A DNA stretch of 32,067 bases from NCBI GenBank assembly GCA_019113665.1, contig DXGW01000040.1:1-32067 (forward strand), in the 5' to 3' direction. Numbering within the stretch: the stretch's first letter is position 1; every line of letters begins with the position of its first letter. The position numbers and the translations under genes are program-made. The notes under the pieces are model-generated. The model did no database searches and was not told the origin of the DNA. It worked only from the letters and a program-made list of their open reading frames with translations. Below are positions 23,911-32,067 of the stretch, piece after piece. This DNA is from Candidatus Alistipes excrementipullorum. GTDB taxonomy: Bacteria > Bacteroidota > Bacteroidia > Bacteroidales > Rikenellaceae.

Positions 23911-25119
23911 TTATGCGTTCTTGACGAGATTGTATGTGTCGGTTGCGATGACCAGCTCCTCGTTGGTGGCGATGGTGGCTACCTTGACCTTCGAGTCGGG
24001 CGTCGAAAGTATGGCGTCGACACCGCGCGAACGGCTGTTGACCTCGTCGTCGAACTTCAGGCCCAGGAACTCCATGTTCGAGCATACGCTGCGGCGCAGG
24101 TCGGCCGAGTTCTCGCCGACACCGCCCGTGAAGATGATGAGGTCGACGCCTCCCATCTCGGCTGCATATTCGCCGATGAACTTCTTGACGCGCATGTAGT
24201 AGGCGTCGCGTGCAAGTATGGCGCGCTCGTTGCCCTCGTCGTATGCCTTGTCTATGTCGCGCATGTCGCTCGATATGTCGGTCATGCCCTGAACGCCCGA
24301 CTGCTTGTTCATCATGGTGTTCAGCTCGGCGTAGGTCATGTTTTCCTTCTCGCCGATGAAGGTGATGGCGCTGGCGTCGACATTGCCGCAGCGCGTGCCC
24401 ATGATCAGGCCGTCGAGCGGCGAGAAGCCCATCGACGTGTCGAACGACTTGCCGTTGAGCACGGCCGTAACAGATCCGCCGTTGCCGATGTGGCAGGTGA
24501 TTATCTTCGAGTTGTCGATGTCGAGGCCCGCAAGTTCGGCTCCGACCCTGGCCACGTATTTGTGGCTCGTGCCGTGGAACCCGTATTTGCGTACGCGGTA
24601 CTTCTCATAGTATTTGTGGGGCAGGGCGTACATGTAGTTGACAGCCGGAATCGTCTGGTGGAACGAGGTGTCGAAGACCGTGACCTGCGGAACCGACGGC
24701 AGTACCTTCTCGATCGAAAGCACGCCTTCGAGGTTGGCTGGATTGTGCAGCGGCGCGATCTCGAACAGCGAACGGATCTTCGCCTTGACGTCGTCGTTGA
24801 CGATGCAGCTTGCGGGGAAGAATTCGCCGCCGTGAGCCACGCGGTGACCTACGGCCTTGACCTCGTCGAGCGAGGCGATTACGCCGTGCTCACTGTCGGT
24901 GAGGGCGTCGAGTACGAGTTTGATGCCCGTTGTATGGTCGGGTATCGGCTGGTGAGTCTCATAGGGCGTCTTTCCGGTGGGCTTGTGCGTGAGAATGCCC
25001 TCGGGCAACCCGATGCGCTCGACCAGTCCCTTGGCCAGAAGCGATGAGTGGGCGTCGTCGATGTCGATGACCTGATACTTGATCGACGAACTGCCGCAGT
25101 TCAGAACCAATATTACCAT
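23911..25119 (-). CDS. ackA: Acetate kinase
   Basis: AckA converts acetyl phosphate and ADP to acetate and ATP, the main substrate-level ATP step of acetate fermentation. The 402-residue protein has all the usual motifs: LNCGSSSIKY (N7 at the phosphate site), GHRVAHGG, FDTSFHQTIP, YGFHGTSHKYV, HIGNGGSVTA, DTSMGFSPLDGLIMGTRCG and FTGGVGENS. The length is normal. It has its own promoter at 25196-25203 and heads the reverse-strand unit ackA-ptb-buk-aroQ-pyk-flippase. The customary partner pta is absent from its flank, where ptb stands instead. Confidence 0.96.
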   Translation of the reverse strand: MVILVLNCGSSSIKYQVIDIDDAHSSLLAKGLVERIGLPEGILTHKPTGKTPYETHQPIPDHTTGIKLVLDALTDSEHGVIASLDEVKAVGHRVAHGGEFFPASCIVNDDVKAKIRSLFEIAPLHNPANLEGVLSIEKVLPSVPQVTVFDTSFHQTIPAVNYMYALPHKYYEKYRVRKYGFHGTSHKYVARVGAELAGLDIDNSKIITCHIGNGGSVTAVLNGKSFDTSMGFSPLDGLIMGTRCGNVDASAITFIGEKENMTYAELNTMMNKQSGVQGMTDISSDMRDIDKAYDEGNERAILARDAYYMRVKKFIGEYAAEMGGVDLIIFTGGVGENSADLRRSVCSNMEFLGLKFDDEVNSRSRGVDAILSTPDSKVKVATIATNEELVIATDTYNLVKNA

Positions 25120-25195
25120 AATCTCTGTTTTTGTGTATTTGTTTGATTATTACTCTTCTATGTGTTGCATGCATTGCGTCGGCGCAAATGCAGTA

Positions 25196-25203
25196 CAAAG
25201 ATA
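25196..25203 (-). promoter_or_regulatory. Promoter -7 box for ackA
   Basis: The reverse strand reads TATCTTTG, an exact TAnnTTTG match, in an A/T-rich patch just past the response-regulator stop. The predicted leader of ackA is about 70 bases. No clear -33 TTG is seen at the ideal distance; a TTTTG directly abuts the box. Confidence 0.55.
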
Positions 25204-25236
25204 GCAAAATTTTCCCGATGCCTGCCGGCTTTCTCC

Positions 25237-25893
25237 CTATTTTTGGAATTTGTAGCCCAAACCCTTGACCGTGACTATGTGTCTGTCTCCGATTTTGCAG
25301 CGCAGGCGGCGTATGTGCACGTCGATGGTCCGGTCGCCTACGACCACGCTGCTGCCCCAGATGTGGGAGTATATCTCCTCGCGGGTGAAGAGCCTGCCCG
25401 GTTGCGAGTAGAGCAGGTCGAACAGCGCGAACTCCTTTCTGGGCAATGCGATTTCCGTGCCGTCGATCATTACCGTGTGGCGTTCGCGGCTGATCTCGAT
25501 GCCGCTCTCCGGCGCGGAGTCGTCGACGCGGCGCAGCAGCGCGTTGACGCGGCTCTTCAGCAGGGTCATTTTTATGGGTTTGGTGATATAGTCGTCGGCC
25601 CCGGCGTCGAATCCCGACAGTTGCGATTCGTCTTCGCCAAGCGCCGACAGGAACACGATAATCGCCCCGGACGTGGCCGGCAGCGCACGCAGTGCCCTGC
25701 ATGTCTGTACCCCGTCCATTACGGGCATCATCATGTCGAGCAGTATGAGGTGCGGACGGCATTCGGCTGCCGTCCTGACAGCCTCAGCTCCGTCGGTTGC
25801 CGTGTAGACTTCGTACCCCTCCTTCGACAGATTGTATCTGACAAACTCAAGTATGTCGGTTTCGTCGTCGACGAGCAATATGCGGTAGGCCAT
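25237..25893 (-). CDS. OmpR/PhoB-family response regulator
   Basis: The 218-residue protein has a receiver domain (about 3-118) with acidic pocket D9/D10, phospho-acceptor D53 (LILLDMMMP), S83 and K105 (TKP). A winged-helix DNA-binding domain follows (about 125-218: LPRKEFALFDLL, REEIYSHIWG, VDVHIRRLRCKIG-type region). The chosen ATG at 25893 gives the usual start just before RILLVDDE; an upstream start at 25923 would precede the predicted promoter. There is no histidine kinase beside it, so its partner lies elsewhere. It is divergent from the DUF349 gene and lies just upstream of ackA on the same strand. Confidence 0.93.
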   Translation of the reverse strand: MAYRILLVDDETDILEFVRYNLSKEGYEVYTATDGAEAVRTAAECRPHLILLDMMMPVMDGVQTCRALRALPATSGAIIVFLSALGEDESQLSGFDAGADDYITKPIKMTLLKSRVNALLRRVDDSAPESGIEISRERHTVMIDGTEIALPRKEFALFDLLYSQPGRLFTREEIYSHIWGSSVVVGDRTIDVHIRRLRCKIGDRHIVTVKGLGYKFQK

Positions 25894-25911
25894 GGCTGAA
25901 CTCTTTTCCTG

Positions 25912-25919
25912 CGAAGATA
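25912..25919 (-). promoter_or_regulatory. Candidate promoter -7 box for the response regulator
   Basis: The reverse strand reads TATCTTCG, one base from TAnnTTTG, about 19 bases before the start codon. A purine-rich GGAAAAGAG lies between the box and the ATG. The leader would be only about a dozen bases. Confidence 0.4.
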
Positions 25920-25963
25920 ACAAAAATCCCGAATAATTTTATGCCCGAACGGATAAAAATCGC

Positions 25964-25971
25964 TATCTTTG
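25964..25971 (+). promoter_or_regulatory. Promoter -7 box for the DUF349 gene
   Basis: TATCTTTG matches TAnnTTTG exactly. It lies downstream of the in-frame ATG at 25941, so transcripts from it can only use the ATG at 26019, with a leader of about 40 bases. It is divergent from the response-regulator promoter about 45 bases away. Confidence 0.55.
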
Positions 25972-26018
25972 CACTGAACTATGCTTTATGGTATGGTGGA
26001 ATTAAAAAAGATTTAGTG

Positions 26019-28046
26019 ATGGCTGCCAAAAAAACTACTTTGACCGCTTCGGACGAGATAATCGTCAATGCCGAAGATATGCGACAGGAATCCGCAACGG
26101 AGCCCGTAGCAACCACAGAGAACGATATGAACGCCGGCAATGAGAATGCCGGAGTCGAGGCCCCGGCGGGCGATGCTGCCGGAAAACCTATTGCAGAGGA
26201 AGGGGCCGTATCCGCTCCGCAGGAGCAGACGACGGACGAAGCGCCGGTTGCGGCGGAGGAGGTGAGCGACGGCCCGGACGCCGATGAGGAGATCCCGGAA
26301 GGGGAACCCGATGCGGAGGAGGCCATGCAGGACTCCGTCGATGTACTTGCCGGAAAGAGCAAGGCCGAACTTGTCGAACTTTTCGAGAAGATTCTGGCCG
26401 AAAAGTCCGTGCAGGCCATACGCCGTGAGGTCGAGGCTCTGAAGGTGGCCTTCTACAAACTGCACCGCGCCGATGTCGAGGCTGCACGCAAGGCTTTTGC
26501 CGAACTCGAAGGCGAAGAGGCCGAGTTCGTGCCGCAGGTCGACGCCCTGGAGGTGAAGTTCAAGGACCTGTTGAAGGAGTACCGCCGCCGTCGCGATGAA
26601 TATACCGCCAACCTCGACCATGTCAAGGAGGAGAACTACAAGGCCAAACTGCAGATCATCGAGGAGCTGAAGGAGCTCGTCAACTCCGACGAGACGCTCA
26701 ATACGACCTTCGCCCGTTTCCGCGAACTGCAGCAGCGCTGGAAGGATATCGGCATGGTGCCGCAGCAGTATGTCAAGGACCTGTGGGAGACCTATGACCT
26801 GCATGTCGAGAATTTCTACAACTTCATCAAGATAAACAAGGAACTGCGCGATCTCGACCTGCGCAAGAACTACGAGACGAAACTCTCGCTGTGCGAACAG
26901 GCCGAGGCTCTCGCCGACGAGCCTTCGATCGTCGAGGCGTTCCATAAACTGCAGAAACTCCACGACGACTGGCGTGAGACGGGACCCGTGGCCAACGAGT
27001 ACAAGGAGCCTCTGTGGGAGCGTTTCAAGGAGGCATCGGCCCGTGTGAACAAACGCCACCAGGAGTTTTTCGAGAACATCAAGAAGGAGCAGGTGCACAA
27101 CCTCGAGCTCAAGGACGCCCTTTGCGTGAAGGCCGAGGCGCTGGCTTCGCAGAGCTACTCCACCCGCAAGGAGTGGAACCGTGCAAGCGAGAAGCTCCTC
27201 GACATACAGAAGGAGTGGAAAGGCATAGGTTTCGCGCCCCGCAAGGACAACAACCGCATATATGAGCGTTTCCGCGCCGCCTGCGACAAGTTCTTCGAAC
27301 TCAAGCGCGAGTTTTATTCGGGCGTGAAGGACGAGATGGACAACAACCTCAAGCTGAAGACCGAGATATGCGAGGCTGCCGAGGCCCTCAAGCAGAGCGA
27401 GGAGTGGAAGAAGGCAACCGACCGGCTCATATCGCTGCAGGCCCGCTGGAAGGAGATAGGCCCCGTATCGCGCCGCTATTCCGATGCCGTATGGAAGCGT
27501 TTCCGTGCAGCCTGCGACGAGTTCTTCGATCGCAAGGCCAAGCATTTCGCTTCGGTAGACGGCGAGTACGACGAGAACCTCTCCCGCAAGAAGGCCCTTC
27601 TTGAGGAGATGAAGACCGCCGACGTAAAGGAGGGCGGATACGACATGATCAAGGAGTTCCAGCGCCGCTGGAGCGAGATAGGTTTCGTGCCCATCAAGTT
27701 CAAGGAGCAGATGCAGAAGCAGTACAAGGAGGCGCTCGACCGCCTGTTCGGTGAATTGCGCGGCTCGGAGCACGACCGTTCGATCAACCGCTTCAAGGAC
27801 AAGATCTCGTCGATGAAGGCGACGGGCGACAAGCGCCTGCGTACCGAACGTGACCGCCTCTACAACAAGGTGCGCCAGCTGGAGCAGGAGATAGCGCTCC
27901 TCGAAAACAACATAGGATTCTTCTCCAAGTCGAAGAACACCGAGTCCATGATCGCCGACGTGAAGGCCAAGATCGAAAAAGCCAAACGCGAGATGAACGA
28001 AGCCATCGAGAAGGTGAAGATGATCGACGAAAACAAGGAACAGTAA
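26019..28046 (+). CDS. DUF349 tandem-repeat coiled-coil protein
   Basis: From the ATG at 26019 the protein has 675 residues. The first 100 or so are acidic and Ala/Glu/Pro-rich, probably disordered. The rest is helical and carries five DUF349 repeats. They are recognisable by the anchors RWKDIGMVPQQY, DWRETGPVANEY, EWKGIGFAPRKD, RWKEIGPVSRRY and RWSEIGFVPIKF, each followed by a LW-R/K-F-AAC-type helix. A C-terminal coiled coil ends the protein. Many DUF349 proteins are conserved in Bacteroidota without a defined role, and I assign none. The start was chosen because a promoter box lies between it and the earlier ATG at 25941. It is followed after 36 bases by pyrG, probably co-transcribed. Confidence 0.88.
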   Translation: MAAKKTTLTASDEIIVNAEDMRQESATEPVATTENDMNAGNENAGVEAPAGDAAGKPIAEEGAVSAPQEQTTDEAPVAAEEVSDGPDADEEIPEGEPDAEEAMQDSVDVLAGKSKAELVELFEKILAEKSVQAIRREVEALKVAFYKLHRADVEAARKAFAELEGEEAEFVPQVDALEVKFKDLLKEYRRRRDEYTANLDHVKEENYKAKLQIIEELKELVNSDETLNTTFARFRELQQRWKDIGMVPQQYVKDLWETYDLHVENFYNFIKINKELRDLDLRKNYETKLSLCEQAEALADEPSIVEAFHKLQKLHDDWRETGPVANEYKEPLWERFKEASARVNKRHQEFFENIKKEQVHNLELKDALCVKAEALASQSYSTRKEWNRASEKLLDIQKEWKGIGFAPRKDNNRIYERFRAACDKFFELKREFYSGVKDEMDNNLKLKTEICEAAEALKQSEEWKKATDRLISLQARWKEIGPVSRRYSDAVWKRFRAACDEFFDRKAKHFASVDGEYDENLSRKKALLEEMKTADVKEGGYDMIKEFQRRWSEIGFVPIKFKEQMQKQYKEALDRLFGELRGSEHDRSINRFKDKISSMKATGDKRLRTERDRLYNKVRQLEQEIALLENNIGFFSKSKNTESMIADVKAKIEKAKREMNEAIEKVKMIDENKEQ

Positions 28047-28082
28047 AACATCAAAGCATACAAAGGATTCTAAATTCAGATT

Positions 28083-29708
28083 ATGAAACTGTCAAAGCCA
28101 AAGTATATTTTTGTTACGGGCGGCGTGGCTTCGTCGCTGGGCAAAGGCATAATATCGGCGTCGGTTGCGCGTCTGCTGCAGGCCCGCGGGTATTCGGTAA
28201 CGATACAGAAACTCGATCCGTATATCAATATCGACCCGGGTACGCTGAACCCATACGAGCACGGCGAGTGCTATGTAACCGAAGACGGTACCGAAACGGA
28301 CCTCGACCTGGGACACTACGAGCGCTTCACGTCGATAACCACATCGAAAGCCAACAACGTCACCACCGGCAAAATATACAAGAGCGTCATCGAGAAGGAG
28401 CGCAAGGGCGAATTTCTCGGCAAGACCGTGCAGGTGATCCCCCACATCACGGACGAGATCAAGCGTCGCATACAGATGGTGGGGCTGAACAGCAACTATG
28501 ACGTGATAATCACCGAGATAGGCGGTACGGTGGGCGATATCGAGTCGCTGCCCTTCATCGAGTCGGTGCGCCAGCTGCGCTATTCGCTCGGATATCAGAA
28601 TACGGCACTCATTCACCTTACGCTCATTCCATACATGGCGGCTGCCGGAGAGCTGAAGACAAAACCCACGCAGCATTCGGTCAAGGCCCTGCTCGAAAAC
28701 GGTCTGCAGCCCGATATCCTGGTGCTGCGCACCGAGCACCCGCTGACCCCGACCATAAAGCGCAAGGTGGCACTCTTCTGCAATGTGCTGCCCGAAGCCG
28801 TAATCGAGTCGCGCGACATGCCGACGATATACGAAGTGCCGCTCCGCATGCGTGAACAACGCCTCGACGAAGTGGTGCTTCAGCGTTTGGGCCTGCCGGT
28901 CGAGGGCGATGTCGACCTGACGGCATGGAGCGATTTCGTCGACAAGATAAAGCACCCGAAATACAGAATCGACATTGCTCTGGTGGGTAAGTACACCGAG
29001 TTGCCCGATGCATACAAGTCGATCTCGGAATCGTTCATACACGCCGGTGCCGTGAACAACTGCAAGGTGAAGCTCACCTATGTGAACTCCGAGAAACTCA
29101 ACGCCGGAAACGTTGAGGAGACTCTGGGCAAGATGGCCGGCATACTCGTGGCTCCCGGATTCGGCAACCGCGGTATCGAGGGCAAGATCGTCGCTGTGAA
29201 ATTTGCGCGCGAACACAAGATTCCGTTCCTCGGAATATGCCTCGGAATGCAGTGCGCCGTCATAGAGTTCGCCCGTGACGTGCTCGGCCTCAAGGACGCA
29301 AACTCGAGCGAGATGGAGGTTACGAAACACCCCGTGATCGACCTTATGGAGGAGCAGAAGGGCGTTACGGCCAAGGGCGGAACGATGCGTTTGGGCGGTT
29401 ACCCCTGTGAACTCAAGGAGGGCTCGAAGGTCGCCGAGGCTTACGGTACGACGCATATCGTCGAGCGCCACCGTCACCGTTACGAGTTCAACAACGAATA
29501 TCTCGAACAGTTCGAGGCTGCCGGCATGAAGGCCGTCGGCGTGAACCCCGAAACGGGACTGGTCGAGGTTATCGAGGTCGAAAACCACCCGTGGTTCGTC
29601 GGTACGCAGTTCCACCCCGAGTACAAGAGTACGGTGGAGCGCCCGCACCCGCTGTTCGTGGCTTTCGTGGCAAACGCAATGAAATTCAGCAATATTAAAA
29701 AAGAGTAG
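28083..29708 (+). CDS. pyrG: CTP synthase
   Basis: PyrG aminates UTP to CTP with ATP and glutamine, with GTP as allosteric activator. The 541-residue protein has the N-terminal synthetase domain starting KYIFVTGGVASSLGKG and containing DPYINIDPGT and EIGGTVGDIE. It also has a C-terminal class I glutamine amidotransferase domain with nucleophile C386 (GICLGMQ) and the H511/E513 pair (FHPEY). All catalytic residues are present, in contrast to NadE in this same window. The length is typical. Confidence 0.97.
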   Translation: MKLSKPKYIFVTGGVASSLGKGIISASVARLLQARGYSVTIQKLDPYINIDPGTLNPYEHGECYVTEDGTETDLDLGHYERFTSITTSKANNVTTGKIYKSVIEKERKGEFLGKTVQVIPHITDEIKRRIQMVGLNSNYDVIITEIGGTVGDIESLPFIESVRQLRYSLGYQNTALIHLTLIPYMAAAGELKTKPTQHSVKALLENGLQPDILVLRTEHPLTPTIKRKVALFCNVLPEAVIESRDMPTIYEVPLRMREQRLDEVVLQRLGLPVEGDVDLTAWSDFVDKIKHPKYRIDIALVGKYTELPDAYKSISESFIHAGAVNNCKVKLTYVNSEKLNAGNVEETLGKMAGILVAPGFGNRGIEGKIVAVKFAREHKIPFLGICLGMQCAVIEFARDVLGLKDANSSEMEVTKHPVIDLMEEQKGVTAKGGTMRLGGYPCELKEGSKVAEAYGTTHIVERHRHRYEFNNEYLEQFEAAGMKAVGVNPETGLVEVIEVENHPWFVGTQFHPEYKSTVERPHPLFVAFVANAMKFSNIKKE

Positions 29709-29722
29709 AAACAAGCTATCAG

Positions 29723-29767
29723 GGGCGGAGCTGCCGTGAAATGACGACAGCCCCGCCCATCGTCTTT
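29723..29767 (+). terminator. Imperfect terminator-like hairpin after pyrG
   Basis: A 15-base stem with two mismatches (29723-29737 with 29744-29758) has a six-base loop. A short T-run (CTTTT) follows at about 29763-29767, just before yidC. It may partly terminate pyrG transcripts; yidC has no obvious promoter of its own, so read-through is likely. Confidence 0.5.
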
Positions 29768-29771
29768 TGAC

Positions 29772-31727
29772 ATGGACAAGAAATCTATTATAGGAATAAT
29801 CCTTACGGGCCTTATATTCGTAGGCTTCGCGGTATATACAACCAAAGAACAGCAGAAATACCAGAAACAGTTGGCCGAGTACAACGCCTACATGGCCAAA
29901 CAGCAGCAACAGCAGAACCTTCTCGACGCGGAATCGGCCGAAACCGCAGCCGAGGCCGTGCAAACCGAAACCGAAGTGTCGCCCGAAGAGCGTGCCGCAA
30001 TGGAGAAGGTTGCCCGTTACGGCGAAACCCTTGCCGCATACCGTGACCGCGAACCGCAGACGGTGACTGTCGAGAATGAGTTCCTCAAGCTCGACTTCTC
30101 GACCCGCGGCGGTCAGATCATCAATGCCGAACTCAAGGAGTACACCAAATACGCCCCCAAGGGCGAACGTAACGAACGTGTGCGCCTCTTCGATCCGGCT
30201 ACGGCCCGTTTCGACATGTCGTTCTATGTCAAGAACGGCACCAACAACGTGAAGGTGAATACCTCGGAGTACGATTTCGAGGTGCTGCCCCTTGAGGCCA
30301 ACGATTCGCTGCAGCGTCTGACGATGCGCCTGCCTGTGGCCGAGGGCGCATACTTCACATATGTATATACCGTCCACAACGGCACCGATCCCGAGCGCGA
30401 CTACCTTGTCGACCTCGACGTGCACCTCGAAAACATGGCGCCGGTTATGTCGAAGCAGAGCAGCCTCGGCATAATGTGGAGCAATACGTCGTACCAGAAC
30501 GAGCGCGGCTTCCAGAACGAGAATACCTATACGACCGTGGCATACAGACTGCCCAAGGAGAGCTCAATATCCGACATAGGCATGAGCGAGGAGGGGCGCG
30601 AGGAGGAGGTCAGCTCGTCGGTCAACTGGGTGGCGTTCAAGCAGCAGTTCTTCTCGTCGGTGCTTATCGCCAGGTCCAACTTTACATATGCCGACATGTC
30701 GTTCGACACATGCAAGCCCGGCTCGGGATACATAAAGGACTTCATGGCCGAGATGTCGGTGCCCTACAATGCCGAAACCGACGGATACAACTTCGCTTTC
30801 TACCTCGGCCCGAACAAGTATGCGATACTGAAGAACATTACCGATGAAAACGGCGACAAGATTGCGCTCGAACGACTCATTCCCCTGGGCTGGGGTATCT
30901 TCGGCTGGGTGAACCGCTGGGTGACAATCCCGGTATTCGACTTCCTGCGTCAGTACATCTCGTCGTTCGGCATAATCATTCTGATACTGGCCATACTCGT
31001 CAAGCTCGTCATCTCGCCGCTGACATACAAGAGCTACCTGTCGAGCGCCAAGATGCGCGTCATCAAACCCGAGATGGACGCCCTCAATGCCAAGTATCCC
31101 AATCCGGACGACGCAATGAAGAAACAGCAGGCGATGATGGACCTCTACAAGAAGGCCGGCATCAATCCCCTGGGAGGCTGCCTGCCGATGCTTATACAGA
31201 TGCCCATAATCATCGCGCTGTTCCGTTTCTTCCCCGCTTCGATCGAGTTGCGCGAGCAGCCGTTCCTGTGGTCCGACGACCTGTCGTCGTATGACAGCGT
31301 GCTCAACCTGCCGTTCAACATTCCGTTCTACGGCGACCATGTGAGCCTCTTCGCGCTGCTCATGGCCGGCATGCTCTTCTTCTTCTCGTATGTGAACTAC
31401 AAGCAGACGGCTTCGGGTCAGCCCCAGATGGTGGGAATGAAGTTCATGATGGTCTACCTCATGCCGCTGATCACGCTCTTCTGGTTCAACAACTATTCGA
31501 GCGGTCTGTGTTTCTATTACTTCCTGACGACGGCCCTCTCGCTGGTTCAGACATACGCCATACGCTACATGATGGACGACAACAAGATCCATGCGATGAT
31601 CCAGGCCAATGCCGCCAAGAAGGGCAACGGCAAGAAATCGAAGTTCCAGCAGCGTTACGAGGAGATCATGCGCCAGCAGGAGCAGATGATGAAGCAGCAG
31701 AACGCCCAGAAGGGCAAACGCAAATAG
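29772..31727 (+). CDS. yidC: Membrane protein insertase YidC
   Basis: YidC inserts and folds inner-membrane proteins, alone or with SecYEG. The 651-residue protein has the Gram-negative layout: an N-terminal helix (about 5-21), a Gln/Glu-rich linker, and a large periplasmic beta domain (about 95-360). The conserved 60KD_IMP insertase core follows, with five helices beginning near IPVFDFLRQYISSFG. It includes PLTYKSYLSSAKM, the GGCLPMLIQMPI signature and the final YFLTTALSLVQTY helix. The tail after about 605 is Lys/Gln-rich, as in longer Bacteroidota forms, and could touch the ribosome. It is seven bases upstream of the exonuclease start. Confidence 0.97.
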   Translation: MDKKSIIGIILTGLIFVGFAVYTTKEQQKYQKQLAEYNAYMAKQQQQQNLLDAESAETAAEAVQTETEVSPEERAAMEKVARYGETLAAYRDREPQTVTVENEFLKLDFSTRGGQIINAELKEYTKYAPKGERNERVRLFDPATARFDMSFYVKNGTNNVKVNTSEYDFEVLPLEANDSLQRLTMRLPVAEGAYFTYVYTVHNGTDPERDYLVDLDVHLENMAPVMSKQSSLGIMWSNTSYQNERGFQNENTYTTVAYRLPKESSISDIGMSEEGREEEVSSSVNWVAFKQQFFSSVLIARSNFTYADMSFDTCKPGSGYIKDFMAEMSVPYNAETDGYNFAFYLGPNKYAILKNITDENGDKIALERLIPLGWGIFGWVNRWVTIPVFDFLRQYISSFGIIILILAILVKLVISPLTYKSYLSSAKMRVIKPEMDALNAKYPNPDDAMKKQQAMMDLYKKAGINPLGGCLPMLIQMPIIIALFRFFPASIELREQPFLWSDDLSSYDSVLNLPFNIPFYGDHVSLFALLMAGMLFFFSYVNYKQTASGQPQMVGMKFMMVYLMPLITLFWFNNYSSGLCFYYFLTTALSLVQTYAIRYMMDDNKIHAMIQANAAKKGNGKKSKFQQRYEEIMRQQEQMMKQQNAQKGKRK

Positions 31728-31734
31728 CGGCAGG

Positions 31735-32067
31735 GTGGCTTTCGCAAACTCCATATCAAACGACGAGCTGGCATTGTTGCCGGCGGCGCAGTTCGACGGC
31801 GACATAGTCGTGGTCGACACCGAACCTGCGCTGGTCGAGGCATGCCGGTACCTTTCGCAGCAGCATGTGCTCGGATTCGATACCGAGACGCGCCCTTCGT
31901 TCAAGGTCGGGGTGTCGTACAAAGTGGCTCTGCTGCAGCTGTCGACTTATGACCGCTGCTATCTGATACGTCTGTGCAACGTTAAACCGGTGCAGAAACT
32001 CATCAGCATACTCCAGCGGAGCGACATAGTCAAGATAGGTACGGACGTGACGGGCGACATTCGTTCG
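31735..32067 (+). CDS. 3'-5' exonuclease of the RNase D/DEDD type (3' end outside window)
   Basis: The open frame from a GTG at 31735 runs 111 codons to the window edge. FDTETRPSFK carries the first two acidic DEDD residues (motif Exo I). VALLQLST and a later KIGTDVTGDI (start of Exo II) fit the short DEDD-type 3'-5' exonuclease family common in Bacteroidota. No ATG lies in frame between the yidC stop and this GTG, and an AGGG precedes it, so the GTG is the likely start. The catalytic C-terminal motif lies outside the window, so activity cannot be judged. Confidence 0.8.
   Translation, partial: MAFANSISNDELALLPAAQFDGDIVVVDTEPALVEACRYLSQQHVLGFDTETRPSFKVGVSYKVALLQLSTYDRCYLIRLCNVKPVQKLISILQRSDIVKIGTDVTGDIRS

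Noticed and set aside
23860..25047. Forward frame of 395 codons over ackA
   Set aside because: AckA on the reverse strand has every catalytic motif; the forward frame is a codon-bias shadow.
25941..26018. Longer DUF349 protein starting at the ATG at 25941
   Set aside because: The promoter box at 25964-25971 lies inside this extension, and the added residues have no family support.
28092..30425. Long antisense frame over pyrG and yidC (about 777 codons)
   Set aside because: It crosses two well-supported genes and has no recognisable domain or start signal.
1..32067. CRISPR arrays, tRNA or rRNA genes, insertion sequences, phage or defence genes
   Set aside because: Read through for these on both strands; nothing with repeats, cloverleaf arms, transposase motifs or terminal inverted repeats was seen.

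Overview
This 32 kb window looks like a core-genome stretch of a GC-rich member of the Bacteroidota, most likely Rikenellaceae such as Alistipes (inferred, not searched). The reasons are promoter boxes of the Bacteroidota form TAnnTTTG ahead of several genes, frequent absence of Shine-Dalgarno sites at promoter-proximal genes, a long (651-residue) YidC, a DUF349 repeat protein, and the gene order rseC-rnfBCDGEA. I see no tRNA, rRNA, CRISPR array, insertion sequence, integrase or phage gene. Coding density is very high, and only two gaps between genes approach or exceed 200 bases.

Layout. (1) 3-4172: the 3' part of cysQ, a bidirectional terminator, a small reverse-strand cysteine-rich membrane protein, then trkA read divergently from a palindromic double promoter, and a GH3-family enzyme. 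(2) 4213-8312: deoxynucleoside kinase, an RsmF-type rRNA methyltransferase, a MerR-type regulator, a Nif3/DUF34 protein and its usual partner, a C4 zinc-ribbon coiled-coil protein, closed by a strong terminator. (3) 8518-15672: NAD+ synthase, whose N-terminal glutaminase-like domain has lost its catalytic cysteine, followed by rseC and the complete rnfBCDGEA set for the ferredoxin:NAD+ ion pump. (4) 15893-18311: hpt, queE, a DivIC/FtsB-like division protein and thiL. (5) 18345-25893, reverse strand: from upstream to downstream, an OmpR-type response regulator, ackA, ptb, buk, aroQ, pyk and a polysaccharide flippase. (6) 26019-32067: the DUF349 repeat protein, pyrG, yidC and the 5' part of a 3'-5' exonuclease.

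How it fits together. Much of the window concerns anaerobic energy and redox metabolism. Pyruvate kinase, acetate kinase and butyrate kinase are three substrate-level ATP-forming enzymes on one strand. Rnf couples ferredoxin oxidation to NAD+ reduction and ion pumping, and NAD+ synthase directly precedes it. The rest is nucleotide metabolism (dNK, Hpt, CTP synthase, CysQ), RNA modification (RsmF, QueE), cofactor synthesis (ThiL) and envelope biogenesis (YidC, DivIC, flippase).

I did not find a clearly new multigene system. The observations most worth a second look are the degenerate glutaminase half of NadE, ackA paired with ptb instead of pta, the palindromic divergent promoter at 1171-1188, the GH3 enzyme of unknown substrate, and the Nif3/zinc-ribbon pair.
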